Source: Paenibacillus sp. FSL R10-2782
Lineage (GTDB): Bacteria > Bacillota > Bacilli > Paenibacillales > Paenibacillaceae
Reading direction: 5' to 3'
DNA: 64,000 bases
Assembly (NCBI RefSeq): GCF_038592985.1
Contig: NZ_CP151951.1
Span: forward strand, 1,665,001 to 1,729,000
The notes under the pieces are model-generated. The model made no database searches, had not been told where the DNA came from, and saw only the letters and a list, made by a program, of their open reading frames with translations. Both the position numbers and the translations under genes were made by a program. Numbering within the stretch: the stretch's first letter is position 1; every line of letters starts with the position of its first letter. Shown in pieces: positions 17,505-25,463 of the stretch.

Positions 17505-18679
17505 TTGAGGACGTGCGGAAAATCGGGCAAGAGTCGGAAAAAGAACGGAGATTCGCTACCAAGCTGCTGCATTTTGGCTCTGAAATCGATAGTGTTACAG
17601 GTGCGTCGAGCGTACCGATTTATCAGGCGTCCACCTTTCACCATCACGATATTTTCAATCCTCCGCTGCATGACTACAGCCGTTCCGGCAACCCGACACG
17701 GCAAGCTTTGGAGGACTACATCGCCTTACTGGAAGGCGGGGCCAGAGGGTTTGCCTTTGCATCGGGCATGGCGGCCATCTCCAGTACGTTTATGCTGTTG
17801 TCCGCAGGGGACCATGTCATTGTTTCGGAGGATGTATATGGTGGGACCTACCGCCTGCTGACTTCGATTTTAAAACGGATGAACATTGAAACCACCTTCG
17901 TCGATATGACAGACATCAACCTTGTGAAAGAAGCATTGCAGGAAAATACGAAGGCAGTGTACATGGAGACGCCCTCCAATCCAACCCTCAAAATCACCGA
18001 TGTGGCAGGGGTAACAGCTTGGGCACAGGATAAAGGACTGCTGACACTGCTGGATAACACCTTTATGACGCCATATTATCAACGTCCAATTGAGCAGGGT
18101 GTCGACATTGTGTTGCACAGCGCAACCAAATTTCTCGGCGGCCACAGTGATGTATTGGCAGGTCTTGCGGTAGCACGTACGGAGTCGTTGGGCAGACAAA
18201 TCAAGCAGCTTCAAAATGGACTTGGAACCGTATTAGCCCCACAGGAGTCGTGGTTGCTTATGCGCGGGATGAAGACACTGGAAGCGCGTATGGCTCACAG
18301 TGAAAAGAGTGCAGCGAAGCTGGCCAATTGGCTGAACGAGCGAAGTGACATTGAGGCGGTATACTATCCGGGTCTGGAAAATCATCCGGGGCGTGCTGTA
18401 CATGAGAGCCAATCCAGTGGATATGGTGCGGTGATCTCGTTTGATGTAGGTTCCGGTGAGCGTGCAAAAGAGGTACTCAATCGCATACAAATTCCGATTG
18501 TGGCGGTAAGTCTAGGAGCTGTGGAAAGTATCTTGTCGTATCCGGCGATGATGTCACATGCGGCAATGCCACACAGTGTACGTCTGGAGCGTGGAATCAC
18601 GGACGGTCTGCTACGTTTCTCCGTAGGTCTGGAGGATATTGACGATCTGATCAATGATCTGAATGAGGCTCTTCGCTAA
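17501..18679 (+). CDS. metC: Cystathionine beta-lyase
   Basis: 392 residues, a paralogue of the preceding enzyme with the same YGGTYRL, ETPSNP and HSATKFLGGH (PLP lysine) motifs. Its ATG overlaps the metI stop by 4 bases, implying translational coupling. As the second enzyme of the MetI-MetC pair it should cleave cystathionine to homocysteine, pyruvate and ammonia. Lyase rather than synthase is chosen from gene order and resemblance to B. subtilis MetC, not from a residue I can point to. Confidence 0.85.
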   Translation: MIEDVRKIGQESEKERRFATKLLHFGSEIDSVTGASSVPIYQASTFHHHDIFNPPLHDYSRSGNPTRQALEDYIALLEGGARGFAFASGMAAISSTFMLLSAGDHVIVSEDVYGGTYRLLTSILKRMNIETTFVDMTDINLVKEALQENTKAVYMETPSNPTLKITDVAGVTAWAQDKGLLTLLDNTFMTPYYQRPIEQGVDIVLHSATKFLGGHSDVLAGLAVARTESLGRQIKQLQNGLGTVLAPQESWLLMRGMKTLEARMAHSEKSAAKLANWLNERSDIEAVYYPGLENHPGRAVHESQSSGYGAVISFDVGSGERAKEVLNRIQIPIVAVSLGAVESILSYPAMMSHAAMPHSVRLERGITDGLLRFSVGLEDIDDLINDLNEALR

Positions 18680-18714
18680 AACAAAAACACGGCATAATAA
18701 ACATAAAACCTAAA

Positions 18715-18754
18715 AAAGCAGCAAGCTTCTGTGTAGTGGGAAGCTTGCTGCTTT
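18715..18754 (+). terminator. Terminator of the met operon
   Basis: AAAGCAGCAAGCTTC / GAAGCTTGCTGCTTT with a 10-base loop. The T-run is short. Confidence 0.8.
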
Positions 18755-18782
18755 GTGTAAGCGCGATATGGGGGAGGACAAT

Positions 18783-18836
18783 ATGAATGGTGTTGCACAA
18801 CCCCATTTTCCCTTTCCATGGGACAATCTACCGTAG
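18783..18836 (+). CDS. Possible 17-residue peptide
   Basis: A short frame (MNGVAQPHFPFPWDNLP) with a near-ideal SD, GGGGGAGG, 5 bases before its ATG. It lies in the 408-base gap between the met operon terminator and mqnC, where no other gene is seen. It may be a real small protein, a leader peptide for mqnC, or chance. No family is recognised. Confidence 0.3.
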   Translation: MNGVAQPHFPFPWDNLP

Positions 18837-19087
18837 AATTATAGCTTGTTCGTCGCATCATTCCCTGGGTAGAAAGCAGAAAGAAACGGGAATAAGTATG
18901 GTTCCTTACCTAAAGTTATGTTAGTATTATCATTAGGTTTTACTATGCTATACAGCACAGACAAATACAAAGCCAGTCATGAACACATATAATACGACAG
19001 GGTTCGAACGCAGGTTTGTGAAATCATTCTCGTTCATAAGTCCTGTCTTTCATTTCGTCCCCCTGTGAAAGCGAAGGAGGATACACC

Positions 19088-20221
19088 ATGAGTGTAATCG
19101 ATCATATTTTAGATAAAGCCTTGCGCAGCGAACGCCTGAATTTAGAGGACACCGTTGCTTTGTTCGAGTCAGACGAGGTAGAAAAAATCGGTCATGCGGC
19201 GAATAAAGTGATGAACCGTATGCATCCTGATCCGATTAAAACTTTCGTCATCGGACGAAATATTAACTATACGAACGTCTGTGACGTATACTGCCGCTTT
19301 TGCGCCTTTTACCGTAGACCGGGCTCGGATGAAGGCTATGTCCTCCCCGATGAAGTGATTTTCCAGAAAATCAAGGAAACGCAGGATGTAGGCGGCACCG
19401 AGATTCTGATGCAAGGCGGAGTGAATCCTAACCTGCCGTTCAGTTACTATACCGATTTGCTCAAAGCGATCAAGGAGCGTTTTCCCGATATTACGATGCA
19501 CTCCTTCTCGCCGGCTGAAATTCATAAGATGAAGGAAAAATCCGGCTTGTCCATGGAAGATACGATTCGAGCCATTCATGAAGCTGGATTGGATTCTCTG
19601 CCGGGGGGAGGCGGAGAAATTTTGGATGACCGCACACGCCGCAAAATCAGCCGTCTCAAAGGTTCTTGGCGTGATTGGATGGACGTGATGCAGACAGCCC
19701 ACAAGGTGGGTATGAACACGACAGCTACGATGGTAATCGGCTTTGGCGAGTTGATGGAGGAGCGTGCGCTGCATTTACTGCGTGTTCGTGATGCCCAGGA
19801 CGAATGCATTGCAAACAAATATGAATCCGAAGGCTTTCTGGCCTTTATTCCATGGACCTTCCAACCGGATAACACAAACCTGAAAAAGGAACGCCAGACG
19901 CCAGAGGAATATTTGAAGACTGTTGCAATCAGCCGACTTGTACTGGATAACATCAAGCATATTCAGTCTTCGTGGGTAACGATGGGACCGGAAATCGGTA
20001 AAAAATCATTGTACTACGGTTGCGACGACTTCGGTAGTACCATGATTGAGGAAAACGTCGTTTCCGCCGCAGGCGCAACGTACAAAGTTAACATCGAATC
20101 CATTTTACAGCTGATCCGCGAGACGGGTCATGTTCCGGCACAACGCAATACTCGCTATGATATTATTCGTACCTTTGACGGTGCCAGCAGTATTGAACAT
20201 GACTTTATTATGCAAAATTAA
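19088..20221 (+). CDS. mqnC: Cyclic dehypoxanthinyl futalosine synthase (MqnC)
   Basis: 377 residues of a radical-SAM enzyme with the cluster motif Cys65-x3-Cys69-x2-Cys72 (CDVYCRFC). The sequence follows the MqnC/CofH family, with the glycine-rich LPGGGGEIL block. MqnC cyclises dehypoxanthine futalosine in the futalosine route to menaquinone. SD GAAGGAGG precedes the ATG. The last 81 bp are repeated at 24940-25020, so this 3' end marks a boundary of an inserted segment. Confidence 0.88.
   Translation: MSVIDHILDKALRSERLNLEDTVALFESDEVEKIGHAANKVMNRMHPDPIKTFVIGRNINYTNVCDVYCRFCAFYRRPGSDEGYVLPDEVIFQKIKETQDVGGTEILMQGGVNPNLPFSYYTDLLKAIKERFPDITMHSFSPAEIHKMKEKSGLSMEDTIRAIHEAGLDSLPGGGGEILDDRTRRKISRLKGSWRDWMDVMQTAHKVGMNTTATMVIGFGELMEERALHLLRVRDAQDECIANKYESEGFLAFIPWTFQPDNTNLKKERQTPEEYLKTVAISRLVLDNIKHIQSSWVTMGPEIGKKSLYYGCDDFGSTMIEENVVSAAGATYKVNIESILQLIRETGHVPAQRNTRYDIIRTFDGASSIEHDFIMQN
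20141..20221 (+). repeat. mqnC 3' end, left copy of an 81-bp flanking repeat
   Basis: Matches 24940-25020 at 77 of 81 positions by eye. The four differences are ACT/ACC, AGT/AGC, ATT/ATC and TAA/TAG, all third codon positions. It is the intact gene's own tail. Confidence 0.9.
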
Positions 20222-20290
20222 GACAAACACGCCATAACTAAATTAACACATAATGGAGCATGTAACCTGTTATTTTCCGGTAGTAACATA

Positions 20291-20345
20291 AAGCTTGTCT
20301 ATCATTAATCCAAATGGAAGGATTAATGATAGACAAGCTTTTTTG
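20291..20345 (+). terminator. mqnC terminator
   Basis: A perfect 21-bp inverted repeat (arms 20291-20311 and 20320-20340) with an 8-base loop and TTTTTT. Its arm shares TCTATCATTAATCC with the terminator after the second mqnC tail at 25052-25108. Confidence 0.9.
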
Positions 20346-20418
20346 ACGTTGGTTTCCATCATGTTTTGGCTGCTTAAAGTTTGAAGACACGCTCTAGTTG
20401 TCCTCTTTTTTCTAAATA

Positions 20419-20478
20419 CTATCGTATTGAAAGGCAGCTATCGTCATGATAGTATATTAATTAATGGAGTGTTATAAT
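20419..20478 (+). promoter_or_regulatory. Candidate MocR operator and promoter
   Basis: Direct repeats CTATCGT at 20419 and 20438, the second overlapping an imperfect dyad TATCGTCATGATA, sit upstream of a -10 TATAAT (20473-20478) that lacks a clear -35. MocR regulators typically bind direct repeats at their own promoter. Inference from position. Confidence 0.4.
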
Positions 20479-20543
20479 CATACATTAATAAGTAATTTAA
20501 GCGATCTATATTTTGAATTCAAATACATATGAAGGTGAATCTT

Positions 20544-21974
20544 ATGCTCAAAGTTAACCGAAACGACCAACGTCCCCTATGGCAGCAACTTCTAGACCAA
20601 GCGATTCATAATATTAGAACAGGAAAATGGCCACCAGGGGAATTGCTACTCCCATCTCGTGAGCTCGCTTTATTAGTGGGTGTCTCGCGCTCAACCATAC
20701 AGATTGTTTATGAGGAATTATTCAGCCGTGGATACACCGTGACATCTCGGCGCGGTGGAACAAGGGTAAGTGAGTGGAGCTATATAACAGGCTCTTTTGA
20801 AGATGTTATGCCTCAAGGGCCAGTCACCCCTGAATTACCTGTATTAAACGCTGCAGTCAATCATCTACACGGCTGGCTTAGAGGCAAAGAAGAGCAAAAT
20901 GTGGAGATTGATTTCTGTCCCCACGAACCTTATTTGGACCAACATTTTCAAAGAAAATGGAGACAATCATTTTTACAAGCCTCCGCAGAAATGGACTTGG
21001 CGAATTGGGCTTATGGTAACGCCTACGGTTTTGTATCACTGCGCGAACAGATACAACGGTATTTGTCACTTGAACGAGGAATCCATGTGCATATCGATCA
21101 AATTATGTTAACCTCAGGAGCGCAGCATAGCCTTGATTTGATCGCTCAAGCGCTATTAACTGAAGGAGACACGGTTTCTGTTGAAGATCCTGGTTTTCCT
21201 GCAGCTTGGATGACCATGAAATATAGGAGTATGAATGTTGTGCCCGTTCCTGTTGACGAGTACGGATTACAGGTAGATCACATTCATCCACAATCCAAGC
21301 TAACTTTTGTCACGCCTTCGCATCAGTGTGCAGTTGGAGTCATAATGTCGGAACCCCGGAGGCAACAATTGTTACGTAAGGCTACACAACATCAATTTTG
21401 GATTGTTGAGGACGATTATGATAGTGAATTTCGATATCGTGGGGACCCACTTCCTACGTTATTCAGCCATCAACCCCAAAACACGTTATATATGATGAGC
21501 TTTTCCAAAATGGTTGCTCCTGGAATCCGAATATCTGCGATTGTTGGGCCAAAAGGGGCAATCCAACAGCTTGCTCATGTCCATGCACTCACTTATCGTC
21601 ATCTTCCAATTATGGAACAATTGACGCTTGCTCATTTTATTGAACACGGGCATTTCATGCGCCATATGAGAAGAGTCAGAAATGTATATCGGCGCAGACA
21701 TGCAGCCATGACAAAGGCCCTAGCTGCTACTGGTCTAGACAAGCGTTTTAAACTCAGTGGGGTAGAAACAGGATTGCACATGCTTCTCGAAGCTGAGGAA
21801 TCGTTTGACGAAGAAGCTGTGACTAACCAAGCGCTCAAAGAAGGAATACGTGTTTATCCCCTAAGCAATTATTGTCTAAATAGCGACCGAAAAGGATGGG
21901 TACTTGGTTTTGCTAAAGTAGATGAGGAGGCAATTGAGGTCGGTATTTATCGCCTTGCGGAGATGCTTTTATAA
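20544..21974 (+). CDS. MocR/PdxR-type regulator (GntR helix-turn-helix fused to aminotransferase)
   Basis: About 476 residues: N-terminal GntR winged helix (LPSRELALLVGVSRSTIQIVYEEL) and a long aminotransferase-fold domain with the PLP lysine in MSFSKMVAPGIRI and the EDDYDSEFRY block. Such regulators sense PLP and often control vitamin-B6 genes. ATG 20544 has AAGGTG 6 bases upstream; the ATG at 20529 has none. It is the first gene of the segment bounded by the mqnC tail repeats, whose other genes are also B6-related. Confidence 0.87.
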   Translation: MLKVNRNDQRPLWQQLLDQAIHNIRTGKWPPGELLLPSRELALLVGVSRSTIQIVYEELFSRGYTVTSRRGGTRVSEWSYITGSFEDVMPQGPVTPELPVLNAAVNHLHGWLRGKEEQNVEIDFCPHEPYLDQHFQRKWRQSFLQASAEMDLANWAYGNAYGFVSLREQIQRYLSLERGIHVHIDQIMLTSGAQHSLDLIAQALLTEGDTVSVEDPGFPAAWMTMKYRSMNVVPVPVDEYGLQVDHIHPQSKLTFVTPSHQCAVGVIMSEPRRQQLLRKATQHQFWIVEDDYDSEFRYRGDPLPTLFSHQPQNTLYMMSFSKMVAPGIRISAIVGPKGAIQQLAHVHALTYRHLPIMEQLTLAHFIEHGHFMRHMRRVRNVYRRRHAAMTKALAATGLDKRFKLSGVETGLHMLLEAEESFDEEAVTNQALKEGIRVYPLSNYCLNSDRKGWVLGFAKVDEEAIEVGIYRLAEMLL

Positions 21975-22223
21975 GACACCGTCTACGCCGAGAAGCATCA
22001 TCAAAGCTTCATGAGATGGCGTAGCTACCACTTCTGCAGCAAAGGTGAATACTCGTTGCTTACCGCCAAGCAGCTTCTCATCCGTTTTACAACTTTATCC
22101 TTTGACAGCACATATACTTTGCGGGTGTGACCGTTAATCAGCCGAAGGTGGCATATACCACCTCCACAATATATCTGCCATACCTTTGTGACCTTATCTG
22201 TCTCTGCACTGATTTTCAGCCTT

Positions 22224-23453
22224 CTATTGTTTCTGCTCAGCTTGTTGAATTACATTCGTACTATATTGCTTTTTTCGAAATTGTCCATGTATCAAAAGAT
22301 GTGCCGCCAAACCTGTAATAAGTCCCCAAAATGCACCTCCAACTCCAAGTAATGTAACATTTGCGGCTGTTGCCAAAAAAGTAATTAATGCTGTCTCACG
22401 TCCCTTGGGATCTGTTAATGCGTTGGCAAGGCTACCGCCAATTGTACCCAGGAGTGCCAATCCTGCTAAGGTGGCGATAAAGGTAGCAGGAAGAATCAGA
22501 AACAGAGCAGACAGCGTCACACCAAAAATGCCGACAACAATGTAAAAAATGCCACAGGCAATACCTGCAATGTAACGTTTTGTTGAATCCTCGTGCGCGT
22601 CTTTCCCTGTACAAATCGCCGCTGTAATTGCTGCTACATTAAAGGCGTGTGAGCCAAAAGGCGCTGTTAAGAGCGAGCCCAAACCCGTTACAGTCAAAAT
22701 CGGATTCGCGCTCGTTTTAAATCCGTCATTTCGCAACACTAGCATTCCAGGCATATATTGTCCCGTCAAGGTAATAATAAACAACGGTAATGCAACACCC
22801 AATAAAGCATGAAACGAAAACTCCGGAACGACAAATACTGGCGATGCAATTGCCAATTTGATATTACTGAAATCTACTTTCCCCACACTAATCAAATAAA
22901 TAAGTCCGATTGCCAAAATACCCACGATAGCGTAACGGGATGTAAACCTTCTTAATACTACATACGCAGAAAACAGGACAACTACAAGCAGAGGGTCAAC
23001 TTTCGCGCCACCAAAGGCTGAAATGCCAAACTGCAGTAAAATACCTGCCAGCAGCCCTGAAGCAATGCCTGGAGGGATTAGCCGGACGAAACGTTCGAAC
23101 ATCCCCGATAACCCCAAAATAATAAATCCTAAAGCAGAGATAATATAGGCGCCAATCACTTCTGGATAGGGGGTTACAGCTAACGCCGAAACAAGAAAAG
23201 CTACGCCTGGTGTTGACCAAGCGGTAATAATCGGTTCACGGTATCGGTAACTTAGCCATATACCAGTTACACCCACACCAATAGAAATCGACCAAATCCA
23301 TGAAGCGGTCATTTCAGAGCTTAGACCTGCTACTTTTGCTGCCTGAAATACGAGAATAAATGTACCCCCATAATTGACAATGACAGATATTAAAGCAGCT
23401 ATAGTGGGTGAAATTAAATCGCGGCCGCGCAGTGAAGTTGATGTTGTGTTCAT
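22224..23453 (-). CDS. BenE/YdcO-family transporter
   Basis: 409 residues, about 12 membrane segments, with the overall sequence of benzoate/H+ symporter BenE family proteins (for example SALGFIILGLSGMFERFVRLIPPGIASGLLAGILLQFG). SD AGGAGAGAG lies before the ATG. No benzoate-degradation genes are nearby; instead it sits beside a MocR regulator, a yggS remnant and a PNPOx-like gene, so an aromatic B6 vitamer could be its substrate. That substrate is speculation. The 249 bases between it and the MocR gene hold no intact gene. Confidence 0.82.
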   Translation of the reverse strand: MNTTSTSLRGRDLISPTIAALISVIVNYGGTFILVFQAAKVAGLSSEMTASWIWSISIGVGVTGIWLSYRYREPIITAWSTPGVAFLVSALAVTPYPEVIGAYIISALGFIILGLSGMFERFVRLIPPGIASGLLAGILLQFGISAFGGAKVDPLLVVVLFSAYVVLRRFTSRYAIVGILAIGLIYLISVGKVDFSNIKLAIASPVFVVPEFSFHALLGVALPLFIITLTGQYMPGMLVLRNDGFKTSANPILTVTGLGSLLTAPFGSHAFNVAAITAAICTGKDAHEDSTKRYIAGIACGIFYIVVGIFGVTLSALFLILPATFIATLAGLALLGTIGGSLANALTDPKGRETALITFLATAANVTLLGVGGAFWGLITGLAAHLLIHGQFRKKQYSTNVIQQAEQKQ

Positions 23454-23474
23454 AAGCTCTCTCCTGCCTCTCTC

Positions 23475-23798
23475 CTAATCGTTCTGACGCGCGTTTTCGT
23501 TCCAGTAATACTCATATTTTACAACGTCTTTTACTTTATTCGTTTGCAGATGTCCGATAAAATGCCATTCCACCTGGTTGTACTGCTGCATAAGTGGTAA
23601 TTTCCCCAAAAGCTCTTGAGCGTTGTTTTCACCAAATAAAGTTTCGCCCGCTTGAATGGCAATTTTTAATTTTTCAAGGGGTACGGTTTTTGTCGCTAAT
23701 AACAATTTCACATCTTCTTTCTTGCGCCCTGAAGCCTGGCAAGCCAATTCCATCCGTTATCGTACGGATTCAAGATTTTCTTCGACTAAATGGCCCAT
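23475..23798 (-). pseudogene. Broken yggS (PLP homeostasis protein), N-terminal remnant
   Basis: On the minus strand a frame starts MGHLVEENLESVR, hits an in-frame TAA, then continues RMELACQASGRKKEDVKLLLATKTV and FGENNAQELLGK up to HFIGHLQTNKVKDVVKY. This is the first 90 or so residues of the YggS/PLPBP family (normally about 230), with the PLP lysine region ATKTVP kept. After that the sequence is unrelated and ends. So it has a nonsense codon and has lost its C-terminal 60 percent. It lies just upstream of the BenE gene. Confidence 0.8.
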
Positions 23799-24090
23799 GT
23801 TCGTTCTACCCTCTTTCTGCTTCTCACCCATGTATTTTGTTCAAGTATTTTAGCTTTTCCCATTTCTGATGCCTTCTTATCAAAATTTTTGGTTCTAACA
23901 TCAGTAAAGAGCCACAGTCCTTATGATTAGGACCACGGCTTTTGGTCATTACTCAACCTGGCTGGTTTAACTTTCATCCCAAACCCTGTTTTATAGATGT
24001 AAGTAACCTCTATATTGTTTCAGGAATGGAGATCACGAAGAAAGACACATGCAAATTGGCAAAAATAAATGTTTTCGTTAGAGACCGCTA

Positions 24091-24627
24091 TTAGACTGTT
24101 TTTGCTGGTCTATACATTTTTTCTTCTTCGATTGGATTTTCTTTCGCCGTTATATGATAGGGGTCAATGCGGTATACCTGAACTGGACCTCCGAATACAG
24201 CGGACCTGTATTTGTCAACGTGCTGTTTGGCCAATGGGCGGTTATAATAATCAGGCACATATTTTTGAATCATTTCCTGCAACATATGTGTAACCTCGTC
24301 CAGATCGACAATAGGCTCAGCCTTGCCGAAAATCATAACACTCATATATGCGGTGTCTGTCTTGGCTGGTACTGGATCAGTAATAGTTCCATATTCTTCG
24401 CAAACTGTAAAACAAACCTCTGGATTTGTACTCATCACCTGATTGCGTCTCCCGCCTGTAGCCCCATGAAAATAAAGCTTTCCGTTTGACCAAACGTAAT
24501 TGAGCGGAATAACGTATGGCAACTTACCATCAACCATACCCAGATGTCCAATCCTCGCTTTATTCAAGAAAGAATCAATTTTGTCACTGTCCAATACTTC
24601 TCTTATCTTGTAACGAACCTTATCCAT
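24091..24627 (-). CDS. Pyridoxamine 5'-phosphate oxidase-like flavoprotein
   Basis: About 178 residues with the split-barrel FMN-binding layout of NimA/PNPOx-like proteins: IGHLGMVDGKLPYVIPLNYVW and LYFHGATGGRRNQVMSTNPEVCFTV. These bind FMN; some reduce nitro groups, others have unknown roles. ATG 24627 has GAGGAG 9 bases upstream. The 292 bases on its left (23799-24090) contain no gene, only a weak hairpin near 23911-23940. It is the last gene of the mqnC-bounded insert. Confidence 0.82.
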   Translation of the reverse strand: MDKVRYKIREVLDSDKIDSFLNKARIGHLGMVDGKLPYVIPLNYVWSNGKLYFHGATGGRRNQVMSTNPEVCFTVCEEYGTITDPVPAKTDTAYMSVMIFGKAEPIVDLDEVTHMLQEMIQKYVPDYYNRPLAKQHVDKYRSAVFGGPVQVYRIDPYHITAKENPIEEEKMYRPAKTV

Positions 24628-24939
24628 TTTCAACCGCTCCTCTAATGTTGGATTGTTTTCGTTAGTATATCAGTCGTTGGATTGAGTGAGTACATCCATA
24701 ATCTAATAATTAAACAATCCATATTTTTTACTAAGCAGATTCCTTTCCAAAGCTGCATGAGGGGGCTTCGGCATTGCTCAAGTTATGAAGACGTTTAACC
24801 AGCGGCGACTTGAAACGGGACTTTCATTTGATCAGATGGGATAAATGCATGGGAGTACCCGCTCATTATGCGCATGATCCACCGCTACTAAGATGTATCT
24901 TGAAACAAGCACTAATAATTCACGTTTCTGTAACAGGCG

Positions 24940-25020
24940 CAACGCAATACCCGCTATGATATTATTCGTACCTTTGACGGTGCCAGCAGCATCGAACATG
25001 ACTTTATTATGCAAAATTAG
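24940..25020 (+). repeat. Second copy of the mqnC 3' end
   Basis: A detached tail of an mqnC gene, 81 bp, differing from 20141-20221 only at synonymous third positions and ending in TAG. The 200 bases before it show no mqnC similarity. The region 24628-24939 has no gene I can support. Confidence 0.9.
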
Positions 25021-25051
25021 AAATACATCCTTTAATATATCTTAATCACAA

Positions 25052-25108
25052 AAAACGCTTATCTATCATTAATCCGTGTAGAGGGATTAGTGTAGATAAG
25101 CGTTTTTT
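25052..25108 (+). terminator. Terminator after the second mqnC tail
   Basis: Long inverted repeat AAAACGCTTATCTA.../...TAGATAAGCGTTTT with TTTTTT; core words shared with the mqnC terminator at 20291. Confidence 0.85.
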
Positions 25109-25170
25109 AATGTGTTTATTATTATGGATTATTCTTTTTCCTCAAATCGCATTAATATAGAAAGGAGGTG

Positions 25171-25260
25171 ATGCCTGTGGAGGTTAAAGATACGCTGATG
25201 TTGAAGATTCAATTTGCAACGTTGGTGATCTTGATTATTTCCTTCAACAAAAAGAAGTAG
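25171..25260 (+). CDS. Putative holin-like type I toxin peptide
   Basis: A 27-29 residue peptide, MPVEVKDTLMLKIQF then a hydrophobic ATLVILIISF and a basic NKKK end. This is the pattern of the small holin-like toxins common in Firmicutes and related to type I toxin-antitoxin systems (TxpA/BsrG-like). AAAGGAGGTG overlaps the ATG at 25171, so GTG at 25177 (8 bases after the SD) may be the true start. Downstream hairpins and a strong terminator fit such loci; the antisense antitoxin RNA would lie on the opposite strand. Confidence 0.7.
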   Translation: MPVEVKDTLMLKIQFATLVILIISFNKKK

Positions 25261-25339
25261 ACCGCCCTCTGGAACAGGTTAGCGGTCTATTTCAGCGCCT
25301 TTGTTAACACAGCCACCGCCCTTATAAGCGGCTGTTGCT

Positions 25340-25375
25340 AAAGAGTAAGGATGCTACAACATCCTTACTCTTTTT
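25340..25375. terminator. Terminator after the toxin peptide
   Basis: AAAGAGTAAGGATG / CATCCTTACTCTTT then TTT. Two smaller hairpins precede it (GACCGC / GCGGTC at 25261-25289 and CAGCC..CCGC / GCGG..CTG). Confidence 0.8.
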
Positions 25376-25463
25376 AGTGTATACATCTTAGCTATATTTT
25401 ATCATATTGCCGACTAGCATGGCAATGGAATAAAAGCGTATTACGGTAAATATACTTGGCCTG

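Noticed and set aside
18676..18861. 61-codon minus-strand frame after metC
   Set aside because: Runs through the met operon terminator hairpin and has no SD.
18995..19015. GGTTCGAACG resembling a tRNA T-loop
   Set aside because: No cloverleaf partner arms or acceptor stem can be found around it.
21975..22223. Possible transposase or gene remnant between the MocR and BenE genes
   Set aside because: Short open stretches exist on the minus strand, but none resembles a known protein well enough to report.
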